A stretch of 64,000 nucleotides of DNA from the NCBI GenBank assembly GCA_030562195.1, contig CM060199.1, positions 30,152,338-30,216,337 on the forward strand. The letters run 5' to 3'. The DNA comes from Nipponacmea schrenckii (lineage: Eukaryota > Mollusca > Gastropoda > Lottiidae). How positions within the stretch are numbered: position 1 is the first letter of the stretch; the number at the start of each line of letters is the position of its first letter. The notes under the pieces were generated by a model, which ran no database searches, was not told where the DNA came from, and saw only the letters and a list, made by a program, of their open reading frames with translations. The position numbers were made by a program, and so were the translations under genes. Positions 23,901 to 33,365 of the stretch are shown here, piece by piece.

Positions 23901-26761
23901 ATAATTCATAATTTACATTTCTATTCAAACTGGCAAATCCACAGGCTGTACCATCGGCCTAGAATAATAAACATTTCAATAAAAAAAACAAATAAGAACA
24001 ACAATTATGCTTGTTTGATATTGCTTAAAATTTTTTTTTTACCTCAAAAATATCATAAAGACACAAAATTTCTAAAAGAATGGCCGGCACTGGCTCTTGA
24101 CATTGATCTAGAATAGGTCTTAGAGTGAAATAAGCTTATAATATTAACATTTATTGACAATAAGAACAAATCATGAAAATAGGAATGATTCCGGCCATTT
24201 TGACATGCCCTATTCTGGACCTATAAGTGCAACCTAGCAGAAGGTTATAGCAAATTAGCACAGTTAGTTCTTTGTCTGACGTCATTTGCTTGGTTATGTT
24301 GATTGGAATGCTTAAGTCTGATGAATTTGAATAATGTTCATTTTCACTCATAAAACCAGTGGATAAATGTATAATCCGAGACCAACAAGAATCCTTAATT
24401 GTAAACCCAAGTTGTAATCCTTGTAATATATATAGTATCTCACCTCAACAACTAAACATTGCATTTCTTCATCTTGGGCTTCTATCAATTCTGCTAGGAA
24501 GAAGTCTCCATAAATAGATTTTAACATATCACTTTGTCTATTAAATATTGGTGTTAAATCATCATTATCTTCAACTCTGAAATTACAAAGAATACATTGT
24601 GTTATCATACAGCGTTAGAGCGTTGGTTCTTAACGTCATGACGACATTTGCTTGGATATGTTGAAAATGTCAGACGTGAGTCCTAATCTCTTCCTGAGTG
24701 TGAAAGTTTGATGACCTTGAATAAATCATCGTCACTCATAATTCCAGTCCACCCAGCTGTAAATGGGTACGGATAATCTGGGAAAAATCAATGCCAAGAG
24801 GTTTGGCCAAGGACCAGCTGGTAGAAAAGATCCCTGTCATGGAGGCATTGTGAACCTTAGTTGTTATCCTTGTAAAAATATATTTGTTCTTTCTTTTTCT
24901 TTTTGTTTTTAATATTCCTTTTCAATTCCATCATTTTTAAACTATTCTGTTGTTAACATTGATAAAGAATCCTGTTTTACTTCAAAATCAAAAATTATTT
25001 CAGTCAATAAAATGTTCTAATTTTTAAAGAAATACTGAAAAAAATGAACGATTGAATTGTTAAACGAGTGTCCTACAATTTTTATATCTATCGTCAATAC
25101 TAAAACTAGGTGTTAGAACACTAATTGCGATGGACCTTAATTGGTTATAATTGACATCAAATACTTAGATTCAGTGTAATTGAAGGAATAATTTGGAATG
25201 GAAAACCTCTTTCAACAGCGTCCTTATATTTGAATTTTGTCTTGAATGAATCACCTGAATATGGCTGTGTAAAAGTAAAAGTTGTGTACCAGTTATAATT
25301 ATTCAGTATGTTGTTAAACGTATGAGCATGGAATTACCTATGATCTTAAAAGGCGTTTAGTAAAGGTGTCAGACAAGATAAACTAATTCTTGTGGATTAC
25401 AATTACTAACTTTATTTGAGCTACATTTCAACCAGCATTCTCTGGGCTTTATCAAACAATTTTATTTTAAGATTTACCTGGACTGTCTAACATGTAGAAC
25501 TGGAACATGATCATGTCTTTTACAAACAAAAGCTGTAACTTCACTACCAACACTGTTAATTCTCTTTAATGGTTGAAAAATTTCTGATAGTGATGGATCT
25601 ATAAATAAACAAACATATCCTAAACACAGGCCTCAGTCAGTTTTTTGAAAAATATTTTCAAGCTCTTTTGTACTCATTCATTCAAATGCAAAGAAACTAT
25701 CTGACATATTATGGCTTTAATTCTAACAAAGAAATATCATAAGACTTAATTTTGAAAACCATAACTAATCTGAAAAATCTAATAGCCCTTTTGTTCCCAG
25801 TTCAGTAAAATTTGATCAACCGTTTGGTCTTAATAATAATGCAACTATTGCATAACAATATTTTTGTTATTGGGATAACACTTTCTCGGTATAGCACAGA
25901 TTCTAGTGCTGAAAATTGGCTGAGACCCGAACGGGTTTCGAACCAGAGATCTCAGAGTCAGGCACCTAATTGCCAGCAATACATGACGCCCCTGCTGGTA
26001 GAGGTATTTATGAACCAATTATGCGATTTTTCTACATTTTAGTACTTCTGAAGACAATTTACATATATTCATGACCCTAATCAAAATGAAGAACATGGGT
26101 CTTGATTATCATCTTTACCTGGAAATGATCCATTTGGTACCATCAAAATAATAAAATGAACATCTGGAATAGCAGTGAAGGCTGTACGCATTATTTCTTT
26201 AGCACATCCATTGGCATAACCAGGTCTGGCCACAAAATAGTGCAGAAACAATGTATTGAAAGCTGAAGACTTTTGAACTTCATCAAAATTGTTTCTGATC
26301 CAATCTACCCATTCTGCTTGATTGATTGACTTGGTGTTTGGATAATCATAAAAAGCAGCATGGCCTAAAATCTCATCCTTTTCATTGTTCAAAGTAATGG
26401 CAAGCACAGCCTTTTCTCTGAAAAGTAACAGAAAACCAAAGTCTGAATCAAAACTTTGCTTAAAGATTTATCGTCCTGATTTTGAATCAAACGTTGGATA
26501 TTCGCACGGACTCATATCTTTAAGATTCAAGATGATTTGATTCTGTTATTAAAGTAATACGGCTTCAGGTAAGCAAAGCAAGCAAAACCATTTTGAGCTT
26601 ACTCACATGATTTCAACAACATCTACTCTGCCAAACAGTTCACTAGTTGTTTGTTGGGCTAGTTTAATTATATGAGGAGCATCTAATGATTCTGTTCTCC
26701 TCGCATTGATCACTTGTGAAGGAACAGACTCCAAACGACTGGTCTTTTTATCTCCACTCAT
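8979..26761 (-). CDS. CFAP61: Cilia- and flagella-associated protein 61, complete, 30 coding exons
   Basis: Axonemal protein of the calmodulin- and spoke-associated complex at radial spoke 3, needed for motile cilia and sperm flagella (known for the family). Exons, 5' to 3': 26607-26761, 26119-26417, 25478-25598, 24444-24576, 23799-23958, 23338-23496, 22745-22872, 22169-22293, 21783-21891, 21400-21470, 21111-21237, 20704-20781, 19053-19190, 18720-18788, 18200-18379, 17727-17803, 17061-17159, 16839-16925, 16046-16302, 15537-15652, 13729-13902, 12686-12734, 12246-12415, 11859-11982, 11598-11674, 11314-11418, 10275-10378, 9782-9872, 9347-9406, 8979-9002. They total 3666 nt, 1221 aa plus stop, close to human (about 1237 aa). 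Diagnostic stretches are 'FFLAELIEAQDEE', 'IQLFCIDEKYE', 'DIEYIRSHYNIEDF', 'NRKLTLEPK' and 'NDACLVYDGKLVVD'. The last exon is the least certain. Confidence 0.95.
11449..11530 (-). mobile_element. Fragment of tRNA-derived SINE (family 1)
   Basis: Reverse-strand match to the 3' half of the intact SINE at 39583-39951: 'GGCATTAGCCTGCTCTTTTT', then 'GATTTCCAACT', then 'CGCACACGGGG'. It sits in a CFAP61 intron, between exons 11314-11418 and 11598-11674. Confidence 0.7.
12050..12172 (-). mobile_element. Fragment of tRNA-derived SINE (family 1)
   Basis: Reverse-strand match to the 5' half of the SINE at 39583-39951, including the B-box region (on the minus strand GGGTTCAATCCTGGCAAAGG), the following ATGAACTTTCGGATTTT, and the CATGGAAAAAG block. 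Located in a CFAP61 intron. Confidence 0.75.
12846..12952. repeat. Near-perfect 37-bp inverted repeat (hairpin) in CFAP61 intron
   Basis: Arms 12846-12882 and 12916-12952 pair at 36 of 37 positions, around a 33-base loop. The arms contain GCACAGCTTTATG and CAACAATCACTGG. It could be a palindromic MITE remnant or a transcribed hairpin. The intron lies between exons 12686-12734 and 13729-13902. Confidence 0.8.
13970..14213 (-). mobile_element. Dispersed SINE-like repeat, family 2
   Basis: On the minus strand: TAGCACATTGGTTAGAGGG, GACGTCATTTGCTTGGATA, a 'CCAGTCCACCCAGCTGTAA' core, 'GGTTTGGCCAAGGACCAGC', and an end near GTGAACCTAGG. It shares its layout with 24612-24880, 18460-18608 and degraded copies. 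The head resembles a tRNA-derived promoter, but the B box is not clear, so the SINE label is tentative. Confidence 0.6.
14447..15514. mobile_element. TTAA-flanked inverted-repeat element, piggyBac-like MITE
   Basis: Exact 14-bp terminal inverted repeats (GGGGGTTGACAACC at 14447-14460, its complement at 15501-15514) are directly flanked by TTAA on both sides (14443-14446, 15515-15518). TTAA duplications are the hallmark of piggyBac-type transposition. The 1068-bp body has no frame longer than about 64 codons, so it is non-autonomous. It lies in the CFAP61 intron and its right end is only about 16 bp from the GTAAGT donor of exon 15537-15652. Confidence 0.8.
17381..17434 (-). mobile_element. 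SINE family 1, 3' tail fragment
   Basis: Matches the reverse complement of the tail of the SINE at 39583-39951 (AAATGGAGTTTTACGT, then TTCTCTTTTGTACCT and GGGCCAATGAGG). It lies in the CFAP61 intron between exons 17061-17159 and 17727-17803. Confidence 0.6.
17925..18178. repeat. Minisatellite, about 28-31 bp unit
   Basis: About nine imperfect copies of a unit built on GGTATGACAAAGTCAGTCAA plus a variable 'GATACAAGAAA' part. It lies in the CFAP61 intron immediately downstream of exon 18200-18379 in transcript sense. Confidence 0.85.
18460..18608 (-). mobile_element. Dispersed SINE-like repeat, family 2 (partial)
   Basis: Same order as the copy at 13970-14213: TTTTACAAGGATAAC, CTACCAGCTGGTC, TTGGCCAAGCCTCTTGGC, CAGTTGGGTGGACTG and GATGACATTTGCTT. 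The 5' head is missing. It lies in a CFAP61 intron. Confidence 0.6.
19191..20645. repeat. Minisatellite (~50 bp, ~28 units) seeded by the 3' splice site of a CFAP61 exon
   Basis: Some 28 units carry the core ATAATGTGAT within about 50 bp (TTCTATATCATAATGTGATT ... ATTCTCCAAAAGATAATAAA). The array begins exactly at the acceptor of exon 19053-19190. The last ~35 bases of that exon on the plus strand (TTCTATGTTATAATGTGATC, then TTATATATTCTATATC) are themselves a unit, followed by CTACAAAATATAGTAAA and another unit. The repeat therefore consists of copies of the exon start plus its acceptor. Many units keep an AG in register (minus-strand GGAGAATATAGAA); others have lost it (GGATAATAAAGAA). Confidence 0.9.
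21518..21640. repeat. Copy 1 of an intronic duplicated segment
   Basis: Shares AATCACTGTCATGAAAAGCT, TTTAAAATTA and TATTCTGCTTTCCACATACT with 23105-23222, in the same orientation. Both copies are in CFAP61 introns, about 1.5 kb apart. Confidence 0.65.
22387..22722. repeat. 51-bp minisatellite, 6.6 copies, open in both directions
   Basis: Regular 51-bp units start at 22387, 22438, 22489, 22540, 22591, 22642 and 22693 (TTGAGCACTACTTTAACAGT, then GGTATTTCTATATTTCTCTA). Because 51 is a multiple of three, open frames of over 100 codons run through it on both strands. They encode a repeated 17-residue peptide, but lie wholly inside a CFAP61 intron. The frames are read as an artefact, not a gene. 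Confidence 0.9.
23105..23222. repeat. Copy 2 of an intronic duplicated segment
   Basis: See the copy at 21518-21640. Within this copy there is also a short internal duplication, TTACAGTATTACAGTATT. Confidence 0.6.
24255..24436 (+). mobile_element. Degraded SINE-like repeat, family 2, abutting an exon donor
   Basis: Contains GACGTCATTTGCTTGG, a decayed centre and the family 3' end GTAATCCTTGTAATATATA. It ends about 7 bp short of the donor (24443) of CFAP61 exon 24444-24576. Confidence 0.5.
24612..24880 (+). mobile_element. Dispersed SINE-like repeat, family 2, best copy
   Basis: Head AGCGTTAGAGCGTTGGTTC, then GACATTTGCTTGGATATG, GAGTGTGAAAGTTTGATG, CCAGTCCACCCAGCTGTAAA, GGTTTGGCCAAGGACCAGCT and 3' end GTTATCCTTGTAAAAATATA. 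It matches 13970-14213 (reverse), 18460-18608 (reverse), 24255-24436 and, weakly, 55944-56035. Intron of CFAP61. Confidence 0.65.
25880..26020 (-). mobile_element. tRNA-derived SINE fragment, third type
   Basis: On the minus strand a B-box-like GGTTCGAAACCC follows 'GGTGCCTGACTCTGAGATCT', as in a degraded tRNA-derived head. It is too divergent for an intact tRNA gene and lies in a CFAP61 intron. Confidence 0.4.
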
Positions 26762-27820
26762 TGCAGTTGTTACTGGCTTGCTACCTGAAATAAGAACATA
26801 GTGAGCTTATAGTCAAACATATCAAGTCCTTGAAGTGATAAGGTATGGTACCGTATCTGAAAGATAAACATAAAGAGATCTTATCATTAAAGATGTAGGC
26901 CTATCAGGTGTTTGAAATGATAAAGAATTCTAAATTTAAGCTGAGCTTCCACAATCATGAAACGGCGTGTTCAAAGTGGAAAAACAAAAATATACTCAAG
27001 ATATTTATTGCCTCAATCTAACCAACTATTTGACAAATCTGAGATTATCACTACCAGTATTTCAAAACTATTGGACTTATAGCTCCTATTGTTGATTCAT
27101 AGGAAAATAAGGAACATGGTCATGGGATAAATAGAATTGAATTTATCCACTTTTCAATGTGAATTGTTTTATGCCATCAAAACAGTAGAGGACTGTAGTA
27201 AGGTGGATGACAATAAGATAAACAGACATAATGAAACATGCGCCAATGAAAATATCTAATTTGTTTTTACTGGGGAAAATTTTTTAGTCAAAATTTGACA
27301 TTGGGTTGGACTTACTTAGTGAGGGTCAAGTGTGTTTTTATATTTAGCATGCATTATTTATCAATACAAGGCCATTCTTATCTATTTTGAAATGAAATGA
27401 AACAAAGAGTTTTACTCTTCAAAACCTTATGTTTATATGCTACCTAATGAAGACAGGCGAAAATTTGAAACTAATTATCAATGGTTGTCATTGTCTTCAA
27501 ATTAATGTAGCCAATGTAGGCAAGTTTAGACAATTATACTTAGTAGCCTACAGTTACAGTAGCTAGTAAGGAAGTGTAAGGGTAATATACAAAAATACAA
27601 TCATACGACGAACACGAACAATACAATAATATTACTTTATTTATAACAAAACCCCGTAAAAGTAAAACAAATTTACTCAAACTCCTTTGCTAGCCTGGTG
27701 TGTTGACAAAATATCCTACCGGTACTGTAACGTAGCCGTCGGCAGTACTACGCTCGCCTCTTATCAATAAATTGAATGAAAAATAAAAAGGAGATATTCT
27801 TTTAACATTAAATTAATTAC

Positions 27821-27920
27821 CTGAAATCTAAAATGGCAATTCAAGTTGACAACCAAGCATAATTGTACCTAAATTATTATTTTTAAAGACAACAATAACA
27901 ACATCGAACCTAACGTTCCC
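27821..27920 (-). promoter_or_regulatory. CFAP61: Candidate 5' UTR exon and promoter region of CFAP61
   Basis: The first coding exon has a splice acceptor at its 5' side (exon begins 26784), so at least one untranslated exon should lie upstream. On the minus strand a donor-like CAG/GTAATT occurs at 27820/27821, preceded by non-repetitive sequence. The right limit is approximate, and no TATA box was assigned. A 10-codon upstream ORF would lie in this exon. Confidence 0.3.
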
Positions 27921-28049
27921 ATAACAACGATTGTAGATCGATTATCCAGTCATCTTTTACAGGGAGGTCATTCATCTATAAATAATTTAGAAACAGACTA
28001 CAATAGAAAAGACAAAAATGTTATTGTCTCCCTTCAGCCAAATAAAACG
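27921..28049. other. Short gap upstream of CFAP61
   Basis: Sequence between the candidate CFAP61 5' exon and repeat element copy D. Promoter elements are likely here, but none can be named. Confidence 0.3.
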
Positions 28050-29403
28050 CATTTTTATACGACCACATGAAAATGTGGACGTATATTGCCATCACCCCTG
28101 TCCGTCCGTCGGTCCGTCCGTCCATCGGTCCGTCCGTCAACAATTACTTGTGTACGCGATACAGGCCAGAGTTTTTATCCGATTTGAATGAAACTTGGTA
28201 TGAGTATTCATCTTGATAATGTCTGCATAAGTTCGAAAATGGCACGATTCCAGATGTCGGTTTATGAGTTATAGTCCTTGATTAAATGAAAAAACGTTAA
28301 AATTAACTTGTGTACGCAAAAGAAGCTGTAGTTTTTATCAGATTTGAATGAAACTTGGAATGTGTATTCATCTTGATAATATCTCGAACAATTCGAAAAT
28401 GGCACGATTCCAGATGTCGGTTTATGAGTTATGGTCCTTGATTAAATGAAAAAACGTTAAAGTTTACTTGTGTATGCAATATAAGCTATAGTTTTCATCC
28501 GTTTTGAATGAAACTTGGTATGTGTATTCATCTTGATAATATCTCGCCAGATGTCTGTTTATGAGTTATTGCCCTTGATTAAATGATAAAACGTTAATAT
28601 TTACTTGTGTACACAAAACAAGCTATAGTTTGCATCCCATTTTAATGAAACTTGGTATGTGTATTCATCTGGATAATATCTCAAACAAGTTCGAAAATGG
28701 CACGATTCCGGATGTCGGTTTATGAGTTATGGCCCTTGATTAAATGAAAAAACGTTAAAATGTACTTGTGTATGCAATAGAAGCTATAGTTTTCATCCGA
28801 TATGAATGAAACTTGGTATGTGTATTTTTCTTGATAATATCTCGCCAGATGTCTGTTTATGAGTTATTGCCATTAATTAATGAGAAAATGTTAATACTTA
28901 ATTGTGTACGCAATAGAAGCTGTAGTTTTTATCCAATTTGAATGAAACTTGGTATGTGTATTCATCTTAATAACATCTCGGACAAGTTCGAAAATGGCAC
29001 GATTCCAGATGTCGGTTTATGAGTTATGGCCCTTGATTAAATGAAAAACGTTAAAATGTACTTGTGTATGCAATAGAAGCTATAGTTGTCATCCGATTTG
29101 AATGAAACTTGGTATGTGTATTCATCTTGATATCTCGCCAGATGTCTGTTTATGAGTTATTGCCCTTGATTTAATGAGAAAATGTTAAAATTCACTTGTG
29201 TACGCAATAGAAGCTTTAGTTTTTATCCGATTTGAATGAAACTTGGTATGTGTATTCATCTTAATAACATCTCGGACAAATTCAAAATTGGTTCGATTCC
29301 AGATGTCGGTTTATGATTTATTGCACTTGATTAAATGAAAAAACATGGAATATTCTGTTTGCTGAAGTGGGCGTATGTTATCTTGCCTGGCAAGCTATCT
29401 TTA
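28050..29403 (-). mobile_element. Internally repeated element with a different core (copy D)
   Basis: Inverted relative to copies A and E. It begins TTTTTATACGACCACATG, with a hairpin and a GTCCGTCCGTCGGTCCGTCC run, and ends GTGGGCGTATG ... CTTGCCTGGCAAGCTATC. The core is about eight units of roughly 130-170 bp: CTTGTGTACGCAATAGAAGC, GATTTGAATGAAACTTGGTA, TGGCACGATTCCAGATGTCG, TTTATGAGTTATGGCCCTTG. Read in reverse, these align loosely with copy A units (ACCAAGTTTCAT, AAGGGC.ATAACTC) but are clearly divergent. No long open frame. Confidence 0.75.
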
Positions 29404-29544
29404 AAGCTGTGATCGTGCTTCACGGGTCTGTGCAATGATTCTGCAAACCCGTTTGAGCAATAAAGAAGTAAGGCAAGTGCAGGAATTTGATAAAGTAAAA
29501 AAAAAAAGAAGAAAAAACAGTATTATAGGCCCTAAGAACGCAGA

Positions 29545-29880
29545 TAAAAAAAAATATCTGGAAAGTTATCAACTCTTTAACTAATAAGGCTAAGAATTCA
29601 ATTGATCTTATTCCTTAAGAACCCGAGATAGTCAATGATCATTTTTCAAATATTGCATCCAAATTGATTAATCAAAATCATGTTTATAGAAATATTGATA
29701 AAATTTATTGCGTAAAAAAATATAAGAAGAATTTGTCACTTCTAAATTAAATTCTAATGAAGAATGTTCCACTACTCTCATTAACAAATATGAAGTTTTT
29801 AAACAGTTATCATCGTTAAATACAGCCAAAAGTGTTGGTTTAGATCAACTAAACCCGTTATTTCTTAAATGTGGGACCTA
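29545..29880 (+). pseudogene. Non-LTR retrotransposon ORF2 relic (start of reverse transcriptase)
   Basis: In one frame the sequence reads 'IWKVINSLTNKAKNSIDLI', a stop, then 'EPEIVNDHFSNIASKLI'. After a frameshift it reads 'SLNTAKSVGLDQLNPLFLK'. This is the linker and the first conserved block of LINE-type reverse transcriptases (pattern K..G.D.i.p..lk). At least one stop and one frameshift disable it, and the rest of the RT is absent. Confidence 0.75.
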
Positions 29881-29914
29881 TTTACGTTAAGTGGTCCCTT
29901 GTCACAATATATTT

Positions 29915-30120
29915 TTCGTCATGTACTTGATAGCTGGAAAATAGATATGATATCATATGTCCATTTATTTCACATGTTTGCGTATGTATAAACAAATTGT
30001 ACGTTGAAATATCGTATATTTCTTTGAGCTCATGTACTTGATATCCGAAACATAGATCTGACCTTTTATTACACATGTGTATTTCTAGACGAATTGTATA
30101 TTGAAATATTGTGTATTTTT
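29915..30120. repeat. Two tandem copies of a ~105-bp segment
   Basis: Two imperfect copies start at TCATGTACTTGATAGCTGG and TCATGTACTTGATATCCGA. Both run through AAATTGTACGTTGAAATAT (second copy GAATTGTATATTGAAATAT). The segment follows the retrotransposon relic. Confidence 0.55.
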
Positions 30121-30129
30121 TTTTTAATT

Positions 30130-30218
30130 TATTGTATTTATTGCCCCATGGGCTGAATGTTAGACAGGACCATGTCCTTGTTCATTGGGCCTGACTCTGA
30201 CCCATGTAAACTAAAGAG

Positions 30219-30282
<64 letters not shown>

Positions 30283-30315
30283 TATTATTATTATTACTAT
30301 TACTATTACTATTAC

Positions 30316-30350
<35 letters not shown>
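30130..30350. repeat. Probable LINE 3' end plus (ATT)n microsatellite
   Basis: 'TTATTGCCCCATGGGCTGAA' followed by unique sequence and then an ATT/TTA tract from about 30218 to 30350, with a TTACTA-variant block at about 30293-30318. A similar end sits at 31990-32041. Open frames of poly-Leu/Tyr here are artefacts. Confidence 0.7.
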
Positions 30351-31889
30351 GAAAAGTATCACCTTATTAATAGCATAAAGTGGATTGCCACCTTGCCAAC
30401 TGTGGGGTACGTAGCCGACTGCGAACGCGTACATCGCTAACTAAGCCACAAATTTGGATCGGGAGCCATATTGCTGTAACTCATTCACATTTTGCCCCTT
30501 ATATATTACAACCCTTTAGCATATCAACCATTTTTTAACCCGCTTTCCTCTGTCAGATTGGGGTGACATGGAAAGGCGTCCAGTCATGATAACAGACGAC
30601 GTCAATGTACGTTAACACTTGTTGAAGTGTAAAAAAGGGGTAAAATAGAAAGGGGACTTGTTTTATAAAGCAAAGGCGAACAATAAATAATTGGCCTATC
30701 GATTTACCGCAATTTGAAGATATAGGTTAATATGCGTCTAAGTATTATAGCATGATGACTGCAAGCACGTGAATTTTTATATAAACGTGTAAGCTTTCAT
30801 AAAACCATATATTCTCTTAATCAATTAGCCCATTTTGAATTATTATCTGGTTTAACCGATGATAATTCTCATAATGCATGTAACATGAAATTATCGGCCT
30901 GTTAAGCCGATAAAGGATAGAATTAATATAAGATAATACTTATTAGATATCAACTAAGATCATAACCGATCACATTGTTATCGAATCCAGTCACGCAAGC
31001 GGATCATTGTTTATCTGTGGTACACTACCAGTAAAATCACGTTTTCTAAAATATTAAGGGAAACTGGGCAAAGTATAAGCCTATTCTCATAAGTAATCCA
31101 GGGACACACGGGCGTAAAAATAATCGCTGTCGACAGAAGGGGGAACATAAGGGTATTTGTCGAGCGATTTTGAAATTAGCGGCGAATATTGTATTGTGTT
31201 TATATGTTGAATAAATATTTTTAAAAAAAGCGGCGATTGGGCGAAAACATACGATTGTGTGCACCCTATATTACCGGATGATATTTCGGAGAGCTATAAA
31301 GATACGGTGTCACAAGATCAACTGAAACGTTCTCATGCCGACCCCTTTTGAGTAAATCCTGGGTACGACACTTGCCCCCCCCCACCCCCCATATTGAAAA
31401 AGCGACCTGCGCCCCTGAAGTAATCATGCCTCTTTTTTGTTCGGCAGAAGGATTCAGTTTAGCGTTTTATTTTGTCAGTTTCGGAAAGGGCCTCATATAT
31501 TATAGCAGAGGTTAGCTTTAGTGATATAAAAGACACCAATTACTATTGGTAGCCTTTATAGTCACTATTCAAGAAAAGAGATTGGCACAGGTTTAAAGTT
31601 ATGTCTGAAATTTCAATGGGGAATCTATTTTGCAATTATGAATGGTATCTTTTGATAATACGGGATGCTTGGCAAAAAATACTGTTAAATGGAGCAACAT
31701 ATCGAATAATTTGGGAGTCATACTGTATATTTAGCCCAGAAGGTGAAATAGTTTGTAATTTATCTATGTGATGCAATCGAACCCTACACTCATTTAGTAT
31801 TCGCATGTTTAATTCCAAAGGCAGGTCTGGTGGAAAACATTGCTCTAATGAATAAAAACCATGTCACTTCTATAAATACGTTCTTTCTA
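30351..31889. other. Intergenic, no gene seen
   Basis: Only short chance frames. The part at about 30530-30600 ('GTCAGATTGGGGTGACATGG') weakly resembles SINE family 1. A C-rich tract lies at 31374-31390. Confidence 0.4.
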
Positions 31890-32041
31890 TGTGTGTTTCC
31901 TGTTCTGTATGATTGTGTGTTTGTTTCCTATTTTGTATGTATGTACGTGTTTCCTGTCTGTATTTATGTTTTGTTCCGATCTCTCTTGTTGTACAATGAA
32001 TTGCCCTTTTTGGGATAATAAAGATTTATTATTATTATTAA
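31890..32041 (+). mobile_element. Probable LINE 3' tail ending in (ATT)n
   Basis: TG-rich sequence ends GAATTGCCCTTTTTGGGATA, then ATAAAGATT and a short ATT microsatellite. This is typical of a non-LTR element 3' end. No coding part is present. Confidence 0.5.
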
Positions 32042-32831
32042 AAAGTGTTCCTGAAACACATTTACCAATTATAAAAACCTAAGTCACGTTATCAGTAATT
32101 CCTGATACAAAAGAATTTTTATAAGGATTATAATTGATTCAAGTGTAAACGTTTCATCATGCATCTTGCACCTTTAACAATATACATTAGCTCGTTAATT
32201 CCTTTCCATTAGTTATGCCAGTTGTATAAAAGCTTGTTCAAAATGGAATTAAAAGCGAAACTAGAAAACTAGGACTTCTTAGACCAAGTTTGTAGTCAGA
32301 GTTTTGTTAGGTCTACCCGTATACGTAAGTCGAACTTTCAGTCCATAGTCAATCTGTTGTCGCTAAAATACAACAACAGACATGATAACATTCAAAGGGC
32401 ATAGCAAAATGTGCATTATTACAAGCTAACCTGTTTCAAAATGTGTTCCATGCAACTGAGCCAGTACGAATAAACGTACATCGACATAAATCTACAGTAA
32501 TAGACTGGGATGATGTAACACATCCGCCATAATCCTTAATACATTAACACAAATAGAATCTTATAATTGGTTTAAGATTAACCAGTTTAACGTTTGTATT
32601 CAATTATTGGGCACATTTTCTCAATAACCAAGTCGCATTTATTTAGTTAAGATATAATATTTCTTTGGACATACAAATAACGAAAATAGTGACATATTTG
32701 TCTTCGAGGGAATTTGTGTAATACGAGTCATTATTATCCTGATCAAATCAAATCCCAGACTGCCATAGGTTAGTTTCCGACTTGTATTATTATTTATATA
32801 ATATAACAAAACTCATTCTGTTACGGAAATA
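32042..32831. other. Intergenic and promoter region of the 177-aa gene
   Basis: No exon recognised. A TATA-like TATTTATATAATATA lies at about 32790-32804, roughly 30-40 bp before the ATG at 32832. Confidence 0.4.
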
Positions 32832-33365
32832 ATGTCTGGAAACGTGTCTAAAAAGGAGCTAGAATTCCAGTTGAAACAGCTCCATGGATCTAGGAAGTTG
32901 GAAATGGAACAAGAAGCTCAAGACAGACATTCCTTACGAGCTCAAAGATACATGGATAAAGAAATAAAGGCAACCCAAGAAGAGCTAGGTGATATCGTTG
33001 CATCTACATCGCATGGTCATCGTCCACGTCGACGCGGATCAATACCAACTATCTCAGTGTCCCCAGCAGCACTGAATACACCCCAGTACTCCCATTATCA
33101 AGAAGGTGATCATCTGAAAATTAAAACCAAACACAATCTCATACTGTCTGAAAAATTGTCCGAAAACATAAGAACGAGGGAGGCTCGTAGACGAGAACGG
33201 AGTTTGTCGCCGGCAAGAGATATGAGACGAGTCAGTTCGGCGTCGATTGAAAATCTCTTCATGGCCGCCAATGTTTTACGAGACACTGAACATGGTGAAG
33301 AGGCTTTGAAACTGTTAGAATCATTGACTGCAGAAGATAATCAAGCCACTGTCAGGAGACGATAA
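32832..33365 (+). CDS. Orphan basic protein, 177 aa, unknown function
   Basis: An intact intronless frame with a TATA-like box just upstream and AATAAA at 33461-33466. The product is highly charged. Residues about 5-55 look helical and possibly coiled-coil (KELEFQLKQLHGSRKLEMEQ ...), followed by a Ser/Pro-rich linker with 'RPRRRGSIP', then a second helical stretch about 95-125 with 'RTREARRRERSLSPARDMRR' and a C-terminal helix 'EHGEEALKLLESL'. 'RRGS', 'RRVS' and 'RSLSP' resemble basophilic or proline-directed kinase sites. No signal peptide or membrane segment. I do not recognise the family. Codon content and the flanking signals support a real gene. Confidence 0.65.
   Translation: MSGNVSKKELEFQLKQLHGSRKLEMEQEAQDRHSLRAQRYMDKEIKATQEELGDIVASTSHGHRPRRRGSIPTISVSPAALNTPQYSHYQEGDHLKIKTKHNLILSEKLSENIRTREARRRERSLSPARDMRRVSSASIENLFMAANVLRDTEHGEEALKLLESLTAEDNQATVRRR

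Larger units (their letters stand above)
23799..26761 (-). other. CFAP61: CFAP61 N-terminal GNAT-like region (exons 1-5)
   Basis: The first five coding exons give about residues 1-289: 'INARRTES', 'LAITLNNEKDEI', 'FYDYPN', 'LHYFVARPGYANGC', 'VHFIILMVP' and 'FFLAELIEAQDEE'. In the family this region has an acetyltransferase-like (GNAT) fold, with no enzymatic activity established. The ATG at 26761 was chosen because the upstream AG acceptor at 26785 makes it the first ATG of the spliced exon and because 'RRTES' aligns with vertebrate CFAP61. Exons 6-7 (residues about 290-385) are Ser/Thr/Glu-rich and probably disordered. Confidence 0.75.

Noticed and set aside
30157..30351. 64-codon poly-Leu/poly-Tyr frame
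   Set aside because: Translation of an ATT microsatellite.
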